From JBEHWX01 sp048498995 (lineage in GTDB: Bacteria; Bacteroidota; Ignavibacteria; OLB7): 50,279 nt of DNA. The stretch spans positions 1 to 50,279 of the forward strand of contig JBEHWX010000038.1 of assembly GCA_048498995.1 (NCBI GenBank), written 5' to 3'. Below the pieces are notes generated by a model. That model searched no databases. It saw nothing but the letters and a program-made list of their open reading frames with translations, and was not told the DNA's origin. This document shows positions 24,277 through 31,989 of this stretch, piece after piece (position 1 is the stretch's first letter; each line of letters starts with the position of its first letter). The position numbers and the translations under genes are program-made.

Positions 24277-25427
24277 ATCGCGCTCCACCTCACATCAGCG
24301 ACGCCTTCTAGCAATTGCTCTTCGTCCTTCAACCTGCCCACCTCGGGATCTGTCGCTACCAGGGTATAGATAGTTGCACGCTGCTTGCCCTTTGACGGAC
24401 GAAGAACTCGCCCCATCCGCTGAATTCTCTGCCGACGAGTTGCCGTACTTGCCGCAATAATGCCCACATCCGCCTCCGGAACGTTAAATCCCTCATCCAA
24501 TGCACGGCAAGTGACAAGGACATTTATTTCTCCTCTGCGAAATTCCCCAAGCATGCGAGCACGCTCCTTCAAACCCACCTTCGAATGATACAAGCCCGAT
24601 CGAACACCATTATGAACAAGGACCTGGCAGATCAAGTCACAGGCCTCTGTATCCTCATGAAAAACAAGGATACGCTTCCCGAGATTCATACGCACCAGCT
24701 TCAGGGCGGCCCTGATACGGTTAAGGCTTAGATTCAGAATACGCGACCTACGGACATAAAGCGAGACAGTCTCTTGTGCGTCGGGACCATACGCATCAAC
24801 CGACCTAGCGATTTGCCTAGTTAGCCTTTCATACTCCTTGCGCCTATCTTCTTCCAGCTCAAACACCACATTATTGACATCGAATGGAACTATAACGCCA
24901 TCGGAAAGTGCGTCTGCGTACGAATACCTATAGATTACGGGCCCAAGATTTGGCTCTAAAACATCCCTCAATCCATCATCATATGGCCGCTCGGGGGTAG
25001 CCGAAAGTCCTAAAGAAGCCATTGTCGGGATACTGAGCACATCACGGTAGCGCTCGCTAGCAGCTTTGTGACACTCATCAACAATGAGGAGGCAATCGAG
25101 AGCACGCCCTTTAGACTTTATCTTCGCTGCAGTGTTAATGACTGCCAGATTAACGGTACCCGATTTCATATTAAGATGGCGACCAACTATATGAACCTCA
25201 TCAAGCTTTAGACCTAGGCCACTAGCCGACTCCTCCCACCACTGGTCCAACAAAGCCACAGTGGGAACAACTACGAGCACCGTATTAGGTTTCAGATGTT
25301 CAACACACGCGAGCGCGAACAGTGTCTTCCCTCCACCCGTTACCACACTAACGATCCCACGAAATCCAGATTCCTCCCACGTTGAAATTGCCGCTTTCTG
25401 CCAATCTCGAAGAGGTGGTATAGCCAT
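24273..25427 (-). CDS. Superfamily 2 DEAD/DEAH-type helicase (XPB/ResIII-like)
   Basis: 384 aa, a minimal two-RecA-domain helicase with almost no added domain. All core motifs are present: Q-like LRDWQKAAI at 6-14, Walker A TGGGKT at 30-35, DECH at 117-120, SAT at 142-144, ILVFHEDTEACDLI (motif IV area), VLVTCRALDEGFNVPEADVGI (motif V) and QRIQRMGRVLRP (motif VI) near 345. It should be an ATP-driven DNA translocase or helicase. A clear AGGAGG precedes the ATG; the gap to the ATPase gene is 14 bp and its stop overlaps the next start, so it belongs to the operon. In restriction systems such helicases move along DNA or load a nuclease. Confidence 0.93.
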   Translation of the reverse strand: MAIPPLRDWQKAAISTWEESGFRGIVSVVTGGGKTLFALACVEHLKPNTVLVVVPTVALLDQWWEESASGLGLKLDEVHIVGRHLNMKSGTVNLAVINTAAKIKSKGRALDCLLIVDECHKAASERYRDVLSIPTMASLGLSATPERPYDDGLRDVLEPNLGPVIYRYSYADALSDGVIVPFDVNNVVFELEEDRRKEYERLTRQIARSVDAYGPDAQETVSLYVRRSRILNLSLNRIRAALKLVRMNLGKRILVFHEDTEACDLICQVLVHNGVRSGLYHSKVGLKERARMLGEFRRGEINVLVTCRALDEGFNVPEADVGIIAASTATRRQRIQRMGRVLRPSKGKQRATIYTLVATDPEVGRLKDEEQLLEGVADVRWSAI

Positions 25428-25441
25428 AGCGCCTCCTAGTT

Positions 25442-27001
25442 TTAGTCGGTAGAAACATCATCACCGTCTCCGGAACTCGCAGCCATGTTTTGAGCATTGA
25501 AGATTCTGGCCTTAAGCAGATCATCTTTTCTTCTCCGCACACTGTTAGGGTTCAGCCTACTAGTTAGGCTTGATACATTATACTCCGCGATAGCGTCATA
25601 TATGTATTGGCGAATACACTCATCAATCGCGTCAACCGACTCAAGGGAGCTGTAATATGGATGCAGGACATTTATTATGACATGAATCTTTCCTGCTTCG
25701 GCACCAGTAGCGATCGTGAGGTATGGCTCATGCTCACTTCGCTCCGACAAAGATACGACCACTCGGAAGTCCGCCCCCATATTAATTATGGAAATCGTCT
25801 CCTCGTTGGTCAAAGAAGAGACTCTGGCGCTATCGCTAGCGGCGATCACCTCAATCGGTGGGAGAACTGAGTTAGACACAGCATCTTTCATCTCATCCGT
25901 TGAGAATTCCTTTGTCATAGCTTCAATAAGATCCGCCACCTTTTCCCTCGACCACACCCGGCCGACAGAGTCGCGTCGCCGGGTTGCATAATTACAATAA
26001 TCACGAGTTTGGTTATAGAGAAATTTCTCCACATCCTCCTCCTCATCACCTCTAAACAAAATCGCGTCCTTTGTGTGAGACACATCGAAGCCATCCATCT
26101 CAATTAGCCCCGTCAGCCTTTGCGAAATAAGATTATTACCGCCCTCATCATCCACACCGCCGAATATGCTCCTTGGCTTCCATGCATTCGGAAATCCTTG
26201 GATCTGGCGCTGGTTCTGAAAAAGCGAGAAGCCGCCAAACTTTCGCCCGCCACTCCTAAGTACAGCAACCCAACCACGGAGCGTCTTTCCATTAATTTGA
26301 ACCTCTGGAAGATCCCGTCTCATAGGAACACCATCAGGATCAGTGTCATACTCATACTCATCCGGAGGCAATATCTCGTCGCCATTATACAATATTTTCA
26401 ACCTCCCATTCCGAAGGTCGAATCTATACATGGATCCCAAATAACCACGAATGGTCTCCTCAGTCCGCCTTTGAATATTCCTATGAAGGTCTGAGATAAC
26501 AATCCGCGTATAATGCTTATCAGCACTAACAGACTCCATATTCAATGCAATTTTAGCATCATTGTTTACGATAGCATCAACATCTACCGACGCCGTCCAC
26601 TCCTCGCCACTTCCCCATTCACAAGTTACAACCTTCCACTTCCCCCCAATCCAGCATGCCGCCGTTTTCATCCCCATTCCATATTTAGATCGCCCTTTAC
26701 TATCCTTTGTTGGATGTGCTATCCGGAGAGCATTTACAAGATCGTCATAGCTCATCCCAATAGAATTATCCTCAATAACCATCTCTCTGCGCAGCTTGTT
26801 ATATTCGACCCTCACTATTAGCGGCTGACCTTCACTCCGCAGAACATCATCAACAATCGACTCATAATTCAGTCTCGACTGCGTCGAATTATCAATAAAC
26901 TCAGCAAGCGCGTACCACAGCGTATAACTTAGGCGGCTATATGCTGCAATAGACTTCGGCCCAACAGAGAAATCGATCTCAGATTTGAAACCCGCATTCA
27001 T
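25442..27001 (-). CDS. GHKL-family ATPase (MORC/MutL/Hsp90-like)
   Basis: 519 aa. The N-terminal 200 residues carry the Bergerat ATP fold: N box ALAEFIDNSTQS with Glu-34 and Asn-38, G1 EDNSIGMS with Asp-78 and Gly-82, and G2 KYGMGMKTAA with the Gly-x-Gly pair at 108-110. The order and the EFIDNS wording resemble MORC and MutL ATPases more than histidine kinases; no kinase dimerisation domain is present. The middle (about 200-320) probably forms the S5-like transducer (GWVAVLRSGGRKFGGFSLFQNQRQIQG). The C-terminal 200 residues are not recognised. Such ATPases act as ATP-gated DNA clamps. Its gene lies between methyltransferase and helicase (31- and 14-bp gaps). AT-rich codon use differs from the rest of the window. 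Confidence 0.85.
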   Translation of the reverse strand: MNAGFKSEIDFSVGPKSIAAYSRLSYTLWYALAEFIDNSTQSRLNYESIVDDVLRSEGQPLIVRVEYNKLRREMVIEDNSIGMSYDDLVNALRIAHPTKDSKGRSKYGMGMKTAACWIGGKWKVVTCEWGSGEEWTASVDVDAIVNNDAKIALNMESVSADKHYTRIVISDLHRNIQRRTEETIRGYLGSMYRFDLRNGRLKILYNGDEILPPDEYEYDTDPDGVPMRRDLPEVQINGKTLRGWVAVLRSGGRKFGGFSLFQNQRQIQGFPNAWKPRSIFGGVDDEGGNNLISQRLTGLIEMDGFDVSHTKDAILFRGDEEEDVEKFLYNQTRDYCNYATRRRDSVGRVWSREKVADLIEAMTKEFSTDEMKDAVSNSVLPPIEVIAASDSARVSSLTNEETISIINMGADFRVVVSLSERSEHEPYLTIATGAEAGKIHVIINVLHPYYSSLESVDAIDECIRQYIYDAIAEYNVSSLTSRLNPNSVRRRKDDLLKARIFNAQNMAASSGDGDDVSTD

Positions 27002-27032
27002 GCTTTTGCACCCTATTTAGGTTCAACAATGA

Positions 27033-28013
27033 CTACACAACATTGTTAAATTTCGCGAATCTCCCCTTAGACCCCTCAGCATATTCAGCATTCGCATCTA
27101 CGCTAATCCAACGGCGCCCGAGCTCTTCAGCTGCGCAACCCGTAGTATTTGATCCGGCAAATGGATCCACGACAACATCTCCAGGCTCAGTAAGAAACTC
27201 AATAAAAAACAAAGCCAACTCCATCTGCATCCTCGCCGGGTGAGGCTCAAGCCCCCTACTCTTGCAGTAATTTCGATAATTAGAATCCCAAGATGTCCCG
27301 GAAAATCTCAGTAATGAGTTTGGCACCCGAGGATCGTCAGATGACAGATCAATCACATTTGGAGCGATCGCGCCACCATGATCAGTCAAAAATCCCGTTT
27401 CCGAAATCACATGCCCTGACGGACGCCGTCCGGCATTATACCGTCCGCTTTTCAACAACTTTTTCATGTCTGCGCCATAAGGCATCAAGACTTTGCGGTT
27501 GTCTGCTTTGGGCGATTCGACCCGCGACATCCACCAGACATGAGTGTACGAGTCTTTTAGCCTAATCCGTTTAACATTTACCCATTGAACCGGACTCGGC
27601 AGCCTTGCCGGGTTATGGCAAATCAGATGCTGGCAGAGATGCAGATTGGCAGCTTTCTTAAACGCCAAAAGCGCCTCCAATGGAAGCGTTGACATCACTG
27701 GCATATTAGGCTCCCATGCATTGCCAACTTCCACAACAATAGATCCATTTGGAGCAAGAAGATCCGCCAATATCGGAGCGACTCCCTCCAACCACTCCAG
27801 ATATTTTCCGCCCGACTCGTTCCCGTATCGCTTTTTCCGCACAAGTGGAAATGGAGGCGACGTAAACACGAGATTTACCTTACCTCTCATTTGAGCTAAC
27901 GAACGATCTAGGACCGCGTCCTCGATTCGTCCAACGAGCATTTGGCCAAGCTTCGTTCGATATGCAGTGGATACAGGTCCAGTCGATATTGGGTTATGCT
28001 GAGGCTGCAGCAT
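27033..28013 (-). CDS. Type II-like DNA methyltransferase, beta class (N4-cytosine or N6-adenine)
   Basis: 326 aa from ATG 28013 (GGAGA upstream; TTG at 28016 is possible). Catalytic motif IV is TSPPF at 51-55, and the AdoMet-binding motif I DPFAGSNTTG is at 283-292; this order (IV before I) marks the beta class. SPPF-type motifs are most often, but not only, N4-cytosine methyltransferases. Between them lies the probable target recognition region (about 110-250). It should methylate host DNA to protect it from the downstream effector genes. First gene of a four-gene minus-strand operon; a perfect palindrome lies 29 bp upstream. GC is clearly lower than the flanking chromosome. Confidence 0.92.
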   Translation of the reverse strand: MLQPQHNPISTGPVSTAYRTKLGQMLVGRIEDAVLDRSLAQMRGKVNLVFTSPPFPLVRKKRYGNESGGKYLEWLEGVAPILADLLAPNGSIVVEVGNAWEPNMPVMSTLPLEALLAFKKAANLHLCQHLICHNPARLPSPVQWVNVKRIRLKDSYTHVWWMSRVESPKADNRKVLMPYGADMKKLLKSGRYNAGRRPSGHVISETGFLTDHGGAIAPNVIDLSSDDPRVPNSLLRFSGTSWDSNYRNYCKSRGLEPHPARMQMELALFFIEFLTEPGDVVVDPFAGSNTTGCAAEELGRRWISVDANAEYAEGSKGRFAKFNNVV

Positions 28014-28041
28014 CAATACATCTCCGGCGAACTAATTGAGT

Positions 28042-28056
28042 GTTTCTGACAGAAAC
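28042..28056. promoter_or_regulatory. Candidate operator of the methyltransferase operon
   Basis: Perfect 15-bp palindrome GTTTCTG-A-CAGAAAC, centred 36 bp before the methyltransferase ATG and just outside its ribosome site. The position fits autoregulation by the methyltransferase or control by an outside regulator; no C-protein gene is present. Confidence 0.5.
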
Positions 28057-28330
28057 GCATCACGCATTTCTAAATACGCTGTGGAACCACCATCCGGCGC
28101 ATAGCGCGGGCTCTGAAATGCAGGCTGGGTTTTGGGGCGTTTGCTTGCGATGCATCAACAAACAAGACATGGTGGACTAAGATAAGGTCTAGAGCATCTC
28201 GTACAAAGCCTTTCATTCAACGCACATGTGCCCATGCATACGCCCACCGATGCGCCTCGCATTTACCGCCTGGCTGAATGTCGGATGTTTGACTCGATTG
28301 CTTTGACATGCATCACTCCTTGCAATCTCC

Positions 28331-28338
28331 TAACTTTG
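28331..28338 (+). promoter_or_regulatory. Candidate Bacteroidota-type -7 element for the EVE gene
   Basis: TAACTTTG is a perfect TAnnTTTG match 45 bp before the ATG. TTTG at 28302-28305 is a possible -33 element, but the 25-bp spacing is longer than usual. Confidence 0.35.
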
Positions 28339-28382
28339 TCCAGCTATCCTTGTTCCTCTTCAAACCCACGATTCTACGCATC

Positions 28383-28850
28383 ATGGCAAGCTCCAAACGT
28401 TTCTGGCTCCTCAAGTCGGAGCCGGATTGTTACTCGATCGACGACCTCCAGCGCGACGGACAGACCTTCTGGTCCGGCGTCAGGAACTACCAGGCCCGCA
28501 ACTTCATGCGGGACGAGATGAAGCCGGGGGACGGCGTCCTCTTCTACCACTCCAGCGCCGAGCCGCCGGGCGTGGCCGGCCTGGCCGAGATCGCCCGCGA
28601 GGGCTACCCGGATCATACCGCGCTCGATCCGGATGACGATCACTACGATCCGAAGGCCTCGCCGGAAAACCCGATCTGGATGATGGTCGACGTGAAGTTC
28701 GTCAAGAAGTTCGCCGAGCCGGTTCCGCTCCAGAAGCTGAAGGAGACGCCGGGCCTCGAGAAGATGGTGGTGACCCAGCGCGGCTCCCGACTCTCGGTGC
28801 AGCCGGTGACCGAGGAGGAGTGGAAGATCGTCTCGAAGATGGGGAAGTAA
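28383..28850 (+). CDS. EVE domain protein
   Basis: 155 aa, the full and usual length of an EVE (PUA/YTH-like) domain protein. Start MASSKRFWLLKSEPDCYSID is characteristic; then WSGVRNYQARNFMRDEMKPGDGVLFYHSSAEPPGVAGLAEI, where the WSGVRNYQARN and YHS segments form the binding pocket. EVE domains bind modified bases in DNA or RNA. Many free-standing copies are housekeeping, while others are fused to restriction enzymes. Here the gene is GC-rich like the chromosome and divergent from the AT-rich methyltransferase operon, so it is probably native rather than part of that system. Confidence 0.93.
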   Translation: MASSKRFWLLKSEPDCYSIDDLQRDGQTFWSGVRNYQARNFMRDEMKPGDGVLFYHSSAEPPGVAGLAEIAREGYPDHTALDPDDDHYDPKASPENPIWMMVDVKFVKKFAEPVPLQKLKETPGLEKMVVTQRGSRLSVQPVTEEEWKIVSKMGK

Positions 28851-28882
28851 GCCGACCGTCGCTTCCCGTCCACGCGCCTGTT

Positions 28883-28918
28883 CGAGGCCCGGGCCATCCG
28901 TCCGGGCCTCGTCGTTTC
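28883..28918 (+). terminator. Terminator of the EVE gene
   Basis: A 10-bp stem (CGAGGCCCGG with CCGGGCCTCG) and 9-nt loop, followed by TCGTTTCC. It starts 33 bp after the stop. Confidence 0.85.
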
Positions 28919-29240
28919 CGGAAGGGAGGGCGCCCCGCGGTCGCTTCAGCCATAGCCCCGCAGCGGTTCCCGAGCGTCATCCGCCACGCGCATCACGATA
29001 CCTCCGCGCGCCTCACCAGCTCCCACATCACGCATCCCAACGTGACATTCGCCGGCGATTGCGAATGTTCTTCCGTATGGCTATTGTTGGCGCGGTCTCC
29101 TCCCCGGATCGATCGACACCTCCTCATCGCTCGATACCATCACTCTGAAGCCGTGACACACCGGCCACGGCATCGTCTTATCATCAACGGTCGAACGGCA
29201 CCCCCCGCCACGCCACATCAACGAACAGAGTACGCCCGTC
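28919..29240. other. Intergenic region, nothing recognised
   Basis: 322 bp between the EVE terminator and the TPR/LuxR gene. I see no gene, hairpin or clear promoter. Confidence 0.5.
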
Positions 29241-30971
29241 ATGGAACGCTCATCCCAGTCGGATCGGATCCGACACGACACGCCATCAACGAACCACGCC
29301 ACCGACGCATCAGCGAAAGGAAGCGCGCGGAATGGTACCACGGCACCGCCGGAGCTCCTGGAGGAGATCGACGCCACGATCGAGCGCTCGCGACAGCTGC
29401 GCCAGTCCGATCCGGAGGAGGCGCTCCGCCTTGGACGCCGCGCGCTCAGGACCGCGCACATGCACCACGCGCTCGACCAACGGGCCAGCGCCCTGATCGC
29501 CTGCGGCGACGCGGCCGGACGTCTCGGACGCGCCGATGAACAGATCGACTACTACCGGAAGGCCGAGGAGATGCAGGGGCTGATGAACGACCAGCCCCGG
29601 CGCGCCGCCGTGCTGGCCGAGCTGGGACGCATGCTCCGGATGCGGGGGGAGCTGGAGCGCGCGCTCGAGCTGCAGATGATCGGTCTGGAGATCCGGGAGC
29701 GTCTCGGCGATCCGGCCGCCCTGGCCGTCACGCTGGAGCGGATCGCCACCATACGGTGCGAGCAGGGGGAGTTCGAGGAATCACTGAAGCACCATCTCCG
29801 CGCGCTGGAGCTGCGCACCGAAACCGGCAACGCAACGGAGATCATCCACTCGCTTCACAACATCGGGATGGTCTACGGCTATCTGCAGGATCTGCCGACC
29901 GCGACGGAGTACTTCCGGCGCGGTCTGGCGCTCAGCGAGGAGATCGGCTACGACGAGGGGAGGGCGTATCTGACCACGGGGCTGGCGACCTGCCTGACGG
30001 AGATGGACGATCCGGCCGGCGCCATCTCGCTGCTGCGTCAGTCGCTCGAGCTCTACCGGAAGCTGAACCTGCCGATGGAGATCGCCGTCTGCTACAACGC
30101 GATCGGCAAGTCGCACGAGCTGCTGAACGAGCCGGAGCTGGCGCTCGAGGCGCTGCGCGAGGGGCTCCGGGTGGCGCGGCAGCAGAAGTACGCGCTGCAG
30201 ATCACCGGACTCTATCTCTCGATTGGCAGCCTCTATCAGAAGGTCGGCGATATGCGCGGCGCACTGATCATGTTCTCCCGCGGGCTGCAGCTCGCCGAGC
30301 GGATGGGGACCGGACACGATACGCTGGTGCTGCACGACCGGCTGGCGGAGGTGTTCGAGCTGATCGGGGATTATCGCAAGACGGTGGAGCATCTGCGCCA
30401 GCGCAACACGCTGCTGGAATCGATCTTCGGGCCGAAGCCGTTTCGCGGCATCGCGGCGCTGGAGGTAAGCACGGCGCTCAGCGCCGCCGAGCGGGAGCGG
30501 GAGATTCTGCGCCGACGCGCCGAGGAGGCCGAGCGGGAATCGAGTCAGCGGGATCGCGAGCTCAGCTCGATGATGCTGAACCTGACGCGACGCGAGGAGG
30601 CGCTCCGGACCGTGATGGAGGTGGTGGCACCGATGACGCGCGACGCGAACGACCAGACCCGGTCGATGGCGCGGAAGCTGACCGACAGCATCTCCTCGGT
30701 GCTCGACGCGCACGCGGAGTTCAAGGCGTTCGAGGAGCAGTTCGAGCGGGTACACCACGAGTTCATCCGGCGTCTGCTCCAGGCCGCTCCCACGCTCACG
30801 CCGACCGAGGTGAAGATCTGCGTGCTGATCAAATGCGATCTCTCCACCAAGGAGATCGCCGACTCCCTGTTCTCCTCGCCGCTGACGGTGAAGACGCACC
30901 GGACCAACATCCGGAGAAAGCTCCCGCTCGCGGCCGAGGACAACCTGGGGAGCTACCTGATGTCGCTCTGA
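29241..30971 (+). CDS. TPR-repeat regulator with C-terminal LuxR-type helix-turn-helix
   Basis: 576 aa. About eight tetratricopeptide repeats fill residues 40-390 (for example RRAAVLAELGRMLRMRGELERALEL, IHSLHNIGMVYGYLQDLPTATEYF, ITGLYLSIGSLYQKVGDMRGALIMF). A predicted coiled coil follows (about 410-455, AAEREREILRRRAEEAERES). The last 65 residues form a LuxR/GerE helix-turn-helix (LTPTEVKICVLIKCDLSTKEIADSLF, then TVKTHRTNIRRKL). No membrane segment or kinase domain is seen, so it is a cytosolic one-component regulator of a layout common in Bacteroidota and relatives. Target genes unknown. The start is uncertain: no ribosome site precedes 29241 and the first 35 residues are low complexity. Confidence 0.85.
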   Translation: MERSSQSDRIRHDTPSTNHATDASAKGSARNGTTAPPELLEEIDATIERSRQLRQSDPEEALRLGRRALRTAHMHHALDQRASALIACGDAAGRLGRADEQIDYYRKAEEMQGLMNDQPRRAAVLAELGRMLRMRGELERALELQMIGLEIRERLGDPAALAVTLERIATIRCEQGEFEESLKHHLRALELRTETGNATEIIHSLHNIGMVYGYLQDLPTATEYFRRGLALSEEIGYDEGRAYLTTGLATCLTEMDDPAGAISLLRQSLELYRKLNLPMEIAVCYNAIGKSHELLNEPELALEALREGLRVARQQKYALQITGLYLSIGSLYQKVGDMRGALIMFSRGLQLAERMGTGHDTLVLHDRLAEVFELIGDYRKTVEHLRQRNTLLESIFGPKPFRGIAALEVSTALSAAEREREILRRRAEEAERESSQRDRELSSMMLNLTRREEALRTVMEVVAPMTRDANDQTRSMARKLTDSISSVLDAHAEFKAFEEQFERVHHEFIRRLLQAAPTLTPTEVKICVLIKCDLSTKEIADSLFSSPLTVKTHRTNIRRKLPLAAEDNLGSYLMSL

Positions 30972-31139
30972 GACACGATGGCGCGAAGAGGGAGGGAGCA
31001 CCCATCGAGCGTGGTGCGATTGCGCCGCGGAGGAGGATGCGCGTCGTTCGTCGTGGCGCGGTACGGCACCGGCGTTGATCCGTCCAGCGCGCGGATTGTT
31101 GGAGCGGGTTGGAAGCCAGGGGAGGAGATCCGCGGCATG

Positions 31140-31164
31140 GCGCACGGTGATAATGTGCGCCTAC
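31140..31164 (+). repeat. Half of a two-hairpin element
   Basis: GCGCACG, loop GTGATAA, TGTGCGC then CTAC: the second hairpin of the element with a changed loop and one wobble pair. No first hairpin is visible to its left. Confidence 0.6.
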
Positions 31165-31181
31165 CGAAACGGAATATGTCC

Positions 31182-31272
31182 GTACGGGCGGCCCCCCGTG
31201 GCCGCCCCCCATACCGCCGGCTTCGGAATCCGCTTCGGCTCTGAAGAGCGCACGCTAAAGACGTGCGCCTAC
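31182..31272 (+). repeat. REPIN-like two-hairpin element, copy 3
   Basis: GTAC, then the 8-bp stem GGGCGGCC/GGCCGCCC with loop CCCCGT (31182-31207), a 40-bp spacer, then GCGCACG, loop CTAAAGA, CGTGCGC and CTAC (31248-31272). It shares its spacer (for example GGAATC.GCTTCGG) with copy 4, so the two are a tandem duplication. Confidence 0.85.
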
Positions 31273-31302
31273 CATTTGCGTGGGGGTGGTAGGGACTATG
31301 TC

Positions 31303-31390
31303 GTACGGGCGGCCCTCCGTGGTCACCCATGCCACCGGCCTTGGAATCTGCTTCGGATCCGAAGAGCGCACGCTGAAGACGTGCGCCTAC
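31303..31390 (+). repeat. REPIN-like two-hairpin element, copy 4
   Basis: GTAC, GGGCGGCC, loop CTCCGT, GGTCACCC (one unpaired position, one wobble), a similar spacer, then GCGCACG, loop CTGAAGA, CGTGCGC and CTAC (31366-31390). It lies 30 bp after copy 3. Confidence 0.85.
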
Positions 31391-31989
31391 CCCTCTGGGC
31401 CGGCCGGTCGCGCGGGGGTGGAGCTGGTGCGGCAATAGGATGCGCCGCGGCTTCTCGAAAGAGAGGTCGCGGCGCCGTCGTTTCCGGCCGGGCGCTCGAT
31501 GGGGCAAGACGCAGGCTCCGGCGCCTACTCCATAAATACACCCCCCTGACCCGTTGCGGTCGCTCCTCCACGCTACTACGTTGCGCCCACGTGACGGAAC
31601 GATCGAAGACGCGTTACGAGATCTCCTTCGACTCCTGAACCCACCCGTTACCACGCGCTGTTCCCGCATATCGAGCGGGGACATCTCCCGGATGAGCACG
31701 CGCTCGAGCGCCCCCCACGTGACCGCATGGAGCGGCCACGGAGGCCGCCGCATGCCCCTCCGCATCGGAACCGGAACGCGACCCGCGCGATCGCCTCCGA
31801 TCCGCCCACTCACCCCGGCTCTCTCGGGCCGGACGTGCCGGCAGCGTCCGGCTCGACGAGCAGGGCGGCGGTGACACGATCGACGGACGCAGACGGAAGC
31901 CCACGCCAGGGACTCCGACACCAGACGCCGACGGCCGGCCTTATCGGACGCCGACCGCCACCCCAGATACTCTATTGGAGGCATCCATC

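Larger units (their letters stand above)
28014..28382. other. Divergent intergenic region between the restriction-like operon and the EVE gene
   Basis: 369 bp with no gene. It holds the palindrome at 28042-28056 in front of the methyltransferase and a candidate -7 element at 28331-28338 for the EVE gene. The base composition changes from AT-rich to GC-rich near its right end, marking the island edge. Confidence 0.5.
30972..31989. other. 1-kb intergenic region with a cluster of two-hairpin repeats
   Basis: No credible gene. Two full copies of the dispersed two-hairpin element and one extra half lie at 31140-31390. The rest (31391-31975) holds only short open frames without domains. The right end has GGAGG in front of the next gene. 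Confidence 0.6.

Noticed and set aside
28383..28850. EVE gene as a fifth member of the restriction-like operon
   Set aside because: It is on the opposite strand, has native GC content and its own terminator.
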